Origin: Massilia rubra
GTDB lineage: Bacteria; Pseudomonadota; Gammaproteobacteria; Burkholderiales; Burkholderiaceae_D
Direction: 5' to 3'
Assembly (NCBI RefSeq): GCF_011682065.1
Contig: NZ_VUYU01000001.1
Span: forward strand, 62,001 to 126,000
Length of the DNA stretch: 64,000 bases
Positions 61,648-64,000 of this stretch are shown in pieces (positions within the stretch are counted from its first letter, which is position 1; the number at the start of each line of letters is the position of its first letter). The position numbers and the translations under genes were made by a program. Under the pieces are notes generated by a model. It had not been told where the DNA came from, ran no database searches, and worked only from the letters and a program-made list of their open reading frames with translations.

Positions 61648-63153
61648 TTACTTCTGTGGCGAACCAGGGATCGGCGATTTGAGGTACGGGAAGGCGGTGC
61701 CCACCATCGTCTCATCCAGATACGCGCCATCGGTAAAGCGTAGCGCGCCGGCCGGGGCGTCGGCTGGTGCGCAGCCGATGTTGATGGTGCACAGCTTGCC
61801 CATGACGACGCGCAGCGCAACGTCGACCACGTCGTCGCCCGGACGGCGGCCGTTCGGGAAGCCAGCGTTGTCGCCTTCAATCACGCCGAGGCGTTTTTGC
61901 GCGCCCGGCGCGGTTGGTGCGATCGAGGTATTCAAGCGCAGCATCTCGGACGCGGTGACGGTCTTCGGCTGGTTCACGCCCTTGATCCCGGTCAGGAAGG
62001 TGGCCACCAGGTCGTTGCGCGGGAAGTTGGTCGGGGCCTTGGCGCCGGCGCTGCCGTACAAAATCTCGACCAGGGCGGGCAGGGTCGGGTTGGTGACGTA
62101 GTCGGCGAACTGGCCGTCGGCCGCTGGCTTGCTGTGGTTGAAACGGTCCTTGTCTTTCAGGCCGATGACGACTTCATTGACCAGTGGCATGCCCAGGCGC
62201 GATACCTGGACCCAGGCGCCGCCTTCTTTCGAGACGTCGGCGTCCGACTTCGGCGTGGGGTTGATCAGGCGGCCCTGGCGCAGGCTGGCCGTGGTCCAGG
62301 CGCCGATGACCGGGTCGCCGGCGGTCGCGTTGAGCAGGCACGAGGTCGGCACTTCCATGCTCAGGGTGGTTACGTTCTTGTTGGCCAGGTCATCCTTCGC
62401 GCCTTTTTCGGCGTTGGCGCTGAACTCGACGGCCGGGGCCTTGATGTTGATCAGGTCGAACGTTTCGCCGAGGTTGACGACGAACGGATCCTTGCGCTGG
62501 CCGACGAACAGCTTGCCCGGCGCCGTGCAGCCGGGGATGGTGACGTTGTACAGGTGGCGGGCGGCGTAGGCGTCGTAGTTGGGAATCGACTTGTTGCCGA
62601 TGTTGTCCAGCGGCTTGTCGAAGGTGGCGCCGCCACCGTCGGCATTGGCGACGACGGCGCGGGCGCCGCTGCGACGGTCGCCGCGCACCACGGTGACGGT
62701 GAAGGTTTCGCGCACATTGGCGCCGGCGGCGTTGGCGTCGGCGATCGGGCCGCCGTTGATCACGAGCGGAATCGAGACTTTTTTACCGCCCACGGTCAGC
62801 TGCGTATCTTTATTGGTATTCTTGAAGCGGAACTGGAAGGTGATGTCTTCCTTGGCATCGCCGTTATTATCGACATGGATTTCGTAGAGCGCGTCCGGGT
62901 CCATCATGAAGTAATTCGGGCCGCCGTAGGCATCCTGCAGCGGCACATAATTGGCGATCAGCGTTGTAAAATCGCTGCGGCCGGCCTGGTAACTGCGGAA
63001 CATGTAAAAGTCGGTGGCATCGATCTTCGGATTGCGCGTGATGAAAGGCGCTTCCCGGTGGCTCGATGCGAATGCCGACGGCGCGAATGCGCAGGCCAGC
63101 AGGTTGCCTGCCAGTACCGCGCCGATGGTCGCCCGTAATCTCATCTGATTCAT
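61648..63153 (-). CDS. Exported DUF4331 family protein
   Basis: The start at 63153 follows GGAGAGCAAC and gives 501 aa with a signal peptide (MRLRATIGAVLAGNLLACAFAPSAFAS). The mature part opens HREAPFITRNPKIDATDFYMFRSYQ, which is characteristic of DUF4331, and DPDALYEIHVDNNGDAKEDITFQFRF follows, an acidic stretch that could bind calcium. A later box reads FPNGRRPGDDVVDVALRVVMG. DUF4331 proteins are exported and of unknown function. First gene of the operon, divergent from ybiB. Confidence 0.88.
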   Translation of the reverse strand: MNQMRLRATIGAVLAGNLLACAFAPSAFASSHREAPFITRNPKIDATDFYMFRSYQAGRSDFTTLIANYVPLQDAYGGPNYFMMDPDALYEIHVDNNGDAKEDITFQFRFKNTNKDTQLTVGGKKVSIPLVINGGPIADANAAGANVRETFTVTVVRGDRRSGARAVVANADGGGATFDKPLDNIGNKSIPNYDAYAARHLYNVTIPGCTAPGKLFVGQRKDPFVVNLGETFDLINIKAPAVEFSANAEKGAKDDLANKNVTTLSMEVPTSCLLNATAGDPVIGAWTTASLRQGRLINPTPKSDADVSKEGGAWVQVSRLGMPLVNEVVIGLKDKDRFNHSKPAADGQFADYVTNPTLPALVEILYGSAGAKAPTNFPRNDLVATFLTGIKGVNQPKTVTASEMLRLNTSIAPTAPGAQKRLGVIEGDNAGFPNGRRPGDDVVDVALRVVMGKLCTINIGCAPADAPAGALRFTDGAYLDETMVGTAFPYLKSPIPGSPQK

Positions 63154-63273
63154 GTTGCTCTCCTCGTTATAGGTTTTCACACTGATGTGCATGCAGATAT
63201 ACGCGGCGGCTTCGTCGCCGGATTCACTTTATGCCAAATAAATCTTTATGAATGCAGTGTTAAGCTGAACCCC

Positions 63274-64000
63274 ATGAACAAAACAACCGAACCATTCCTG
63301 GCCGCCACTTTCATCAAAGAAATCGGGCGTGGCAAAAAAGGGGCGCGCAGCATGACGCGCGAAAACGCGCAGGCGCTGTACGGCGCGATGCTCGACGGCA
63401 GGGTGTCCGACCTGGAACTGGGCGGCATTTTGCTGGCGATGCGCATCAAGGGCGAGTCGGTGGACGAGATCGCCGGCTTCCTGGACGCGGCCGAGGCCTC
63501 GTTCGAGGCGCTGGTGGCGCCGGCGGGTGCGTACGCGCCGGTGCTCATTCCCACCTACAACGGTTCGCGCAAGATGGCCAACCTGACCCCGCTGCTGGCG
63601 CTGCTGCTGGCGCGCGAAGGCGTGCCGGTGCTGGTGCATGGCGTGAGCAGCGATCCGGGCAGGGTGACAAGCTTCGAAATTCTTCGTGAGATGGGATTCG
63701 AGGCGGCCGCTTCGGCAGGCGACGTGCAGGCCGCGTTCGCGGCGGGCAAGCCGGCTTTCATGCCGATCGAGACGCTGGCCCCGAAGATGGCGCAGTTGCT
63801 GTCGCTGCGCCGCATCCTGGGCGTGCGCAACTCGACGCATACCCTGGTCAAGATCTTGCAGCCGTTTGCCGGGCCGGCGCTGCGGCTGGTTTCGTACACG
63901 CATCCGGAATACCTGGAGATGCTGGGTGAATACTTCACGACCATTGCGCGCGAAGGGCGGGGCGACGCTTTCCTGATGCGCGGCACCGAAGGTGAAACCG
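63274..64000 (+). CDS. ybiB: DNA-binding protein YbiB (TrpD2 family), N-terminal part
   Basis: From ATG 63274 the frame is open to the end of the window (242 codons seen). FLAATFIKEIGRGKKGARSMTRENAQALYGAMLDGRVSDLELGGILLAMRIKGESVDEIAGFLDAAEASFEAL is the anthranilate-phosphoribosyltransferase-like N-terminal helical domain. YNGSRKMANLTPLLALLLAREGVPVLVHG starts the catalytic-like domain. YbiB/TrpD2 proteins bind nucleic acids and are not true TrpD enzymes. The C-terminus is outside the window. Confidence 0.9.
   Translation, partial: MNKTTEPFLAATFIKEIGRGKKGARSMTRENAQALYGAMLDGRVSDLELGGILLAMRIKGESVDEIAGFLDAAEASFEALVAPAGAYAPVLIPTYNGSRKMANLTPLLALLLAREGVPVLVHGVSSDPGRVTSFEILREMGFEAAASAGDVQAAFAAGKPAFMPIETLAPKMAQLLSLRRILGVRNSTHTLVKILQPFAGPALRLVSYTHPEYLEMLGEYFTTIAREGRGDAFLMRGTEGET

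Noticed and set aside
1-64000. CRISPR arrays, rRNA genes, prophage or intact insertion sequences
   Set aside because: No regularly spaced direct repeats, no rRNA stretches and no transposase or phage structural genes were seen on either strand.

Overview
The window is high-GC DNA (strong G/C preference at third codon positions) from a Gram-negative betaproteobacterium, most likely an Oxalobacteraceae member of the Massilia/Duganella/Janthinobacterium type. This is an inference from gene content: a PEP-CTERM protein, betaproteobacterial-looking housekeeping proteins (MutL, MiaA, TsaE, AmiC, QueG, XerD, TsaD, YbiB) and short palindromic repeats of the kind common in these genomes. It looks like ordinary chromosome. 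There is no rRNA, CRISPR array, prophage or intact insertion sequence, but there are at least six short non-coding repeat elements.

Layout. 1-2.6 kb: the end of a sensor kinase, a beta-class GST and a DUF1697 protein. 2.6-5.8 kb: a minus-strand PEP-CTERM protein, a probable 45-aa gene and a divergent FtsH-like membrane AAA protease ending at a REPIN. 5.8-12.3 kb: a YbaL-type antiporter, then a TetR regulator divergent from an acyl-CoA operon (SCP-x thiolase, acyl-CoA dehydrogenase, CaiB-family protein) with two matching operator palindromes, then DUF2007. 12.3-15.2 kb: a MITE-like element, LysR divergent from an SGNH hydrolase, a small gene and tRNA-Met. 15.2-19.3 kb: mutL, a Bcr/CflA transporter and miaA in one minus-strand operon. 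19.3-26.4 kb: a second inverted-repeat element, periplasmic cyclophilin, DedA, alpha-carbonic anhydrase, a tightly coupled tsaE-amiC-yeaD operon and divergent queG. 26.4-27.5 kb: a 173-bp MITE that carries a REPIN and has itself inserted into a REP hairpin, then DUF3052 and DUF2061 proteins.

27.6-33.6 kb is a C4-dicarboxylate module: DctS/DctR two-component system divergent from the dctPQM TRAP transporter, followed by a candidate structured small RNA. 33.6-40.3 kb: ogt, xerD, a 54-aa charged protein, an NTF2-like periplasmic protein and an RND pump with its adaptor. 40.6-50.7 kb: a PAS-GGDEF-EAL protein, a nuclease-fold protein, ybaK, a secreted metzincin-like lipoprotein, a degenerate ybaK fragment, a two-domain TerD protein, plsY, a FrnE-type DsbA protein and DUF427. 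50.7-53.8 kb: a nitrate-type ABC uptake operon preceded by a textbook sigma-54 promoter and an NtrC-like site, pointing to nitrogen control. 53.8-58.9 kb: a second nuclease-fold protein, tsaD, a REPIN, DAHP synthase and a Tat-exported PhoD phosphatase. 58.9-63.2 kb: a minus-strand operon DUF4331 - small lipoprotein - TPR protein - HupE-like membrane protein with a perfect EF-hand loop. This is the best candidate here for an undescribed system. The window ends inside ybiB.

Starts were chosen from ribosome-binding sites, stop/start overlaps and family alignments recalled from memory. No database search was run.
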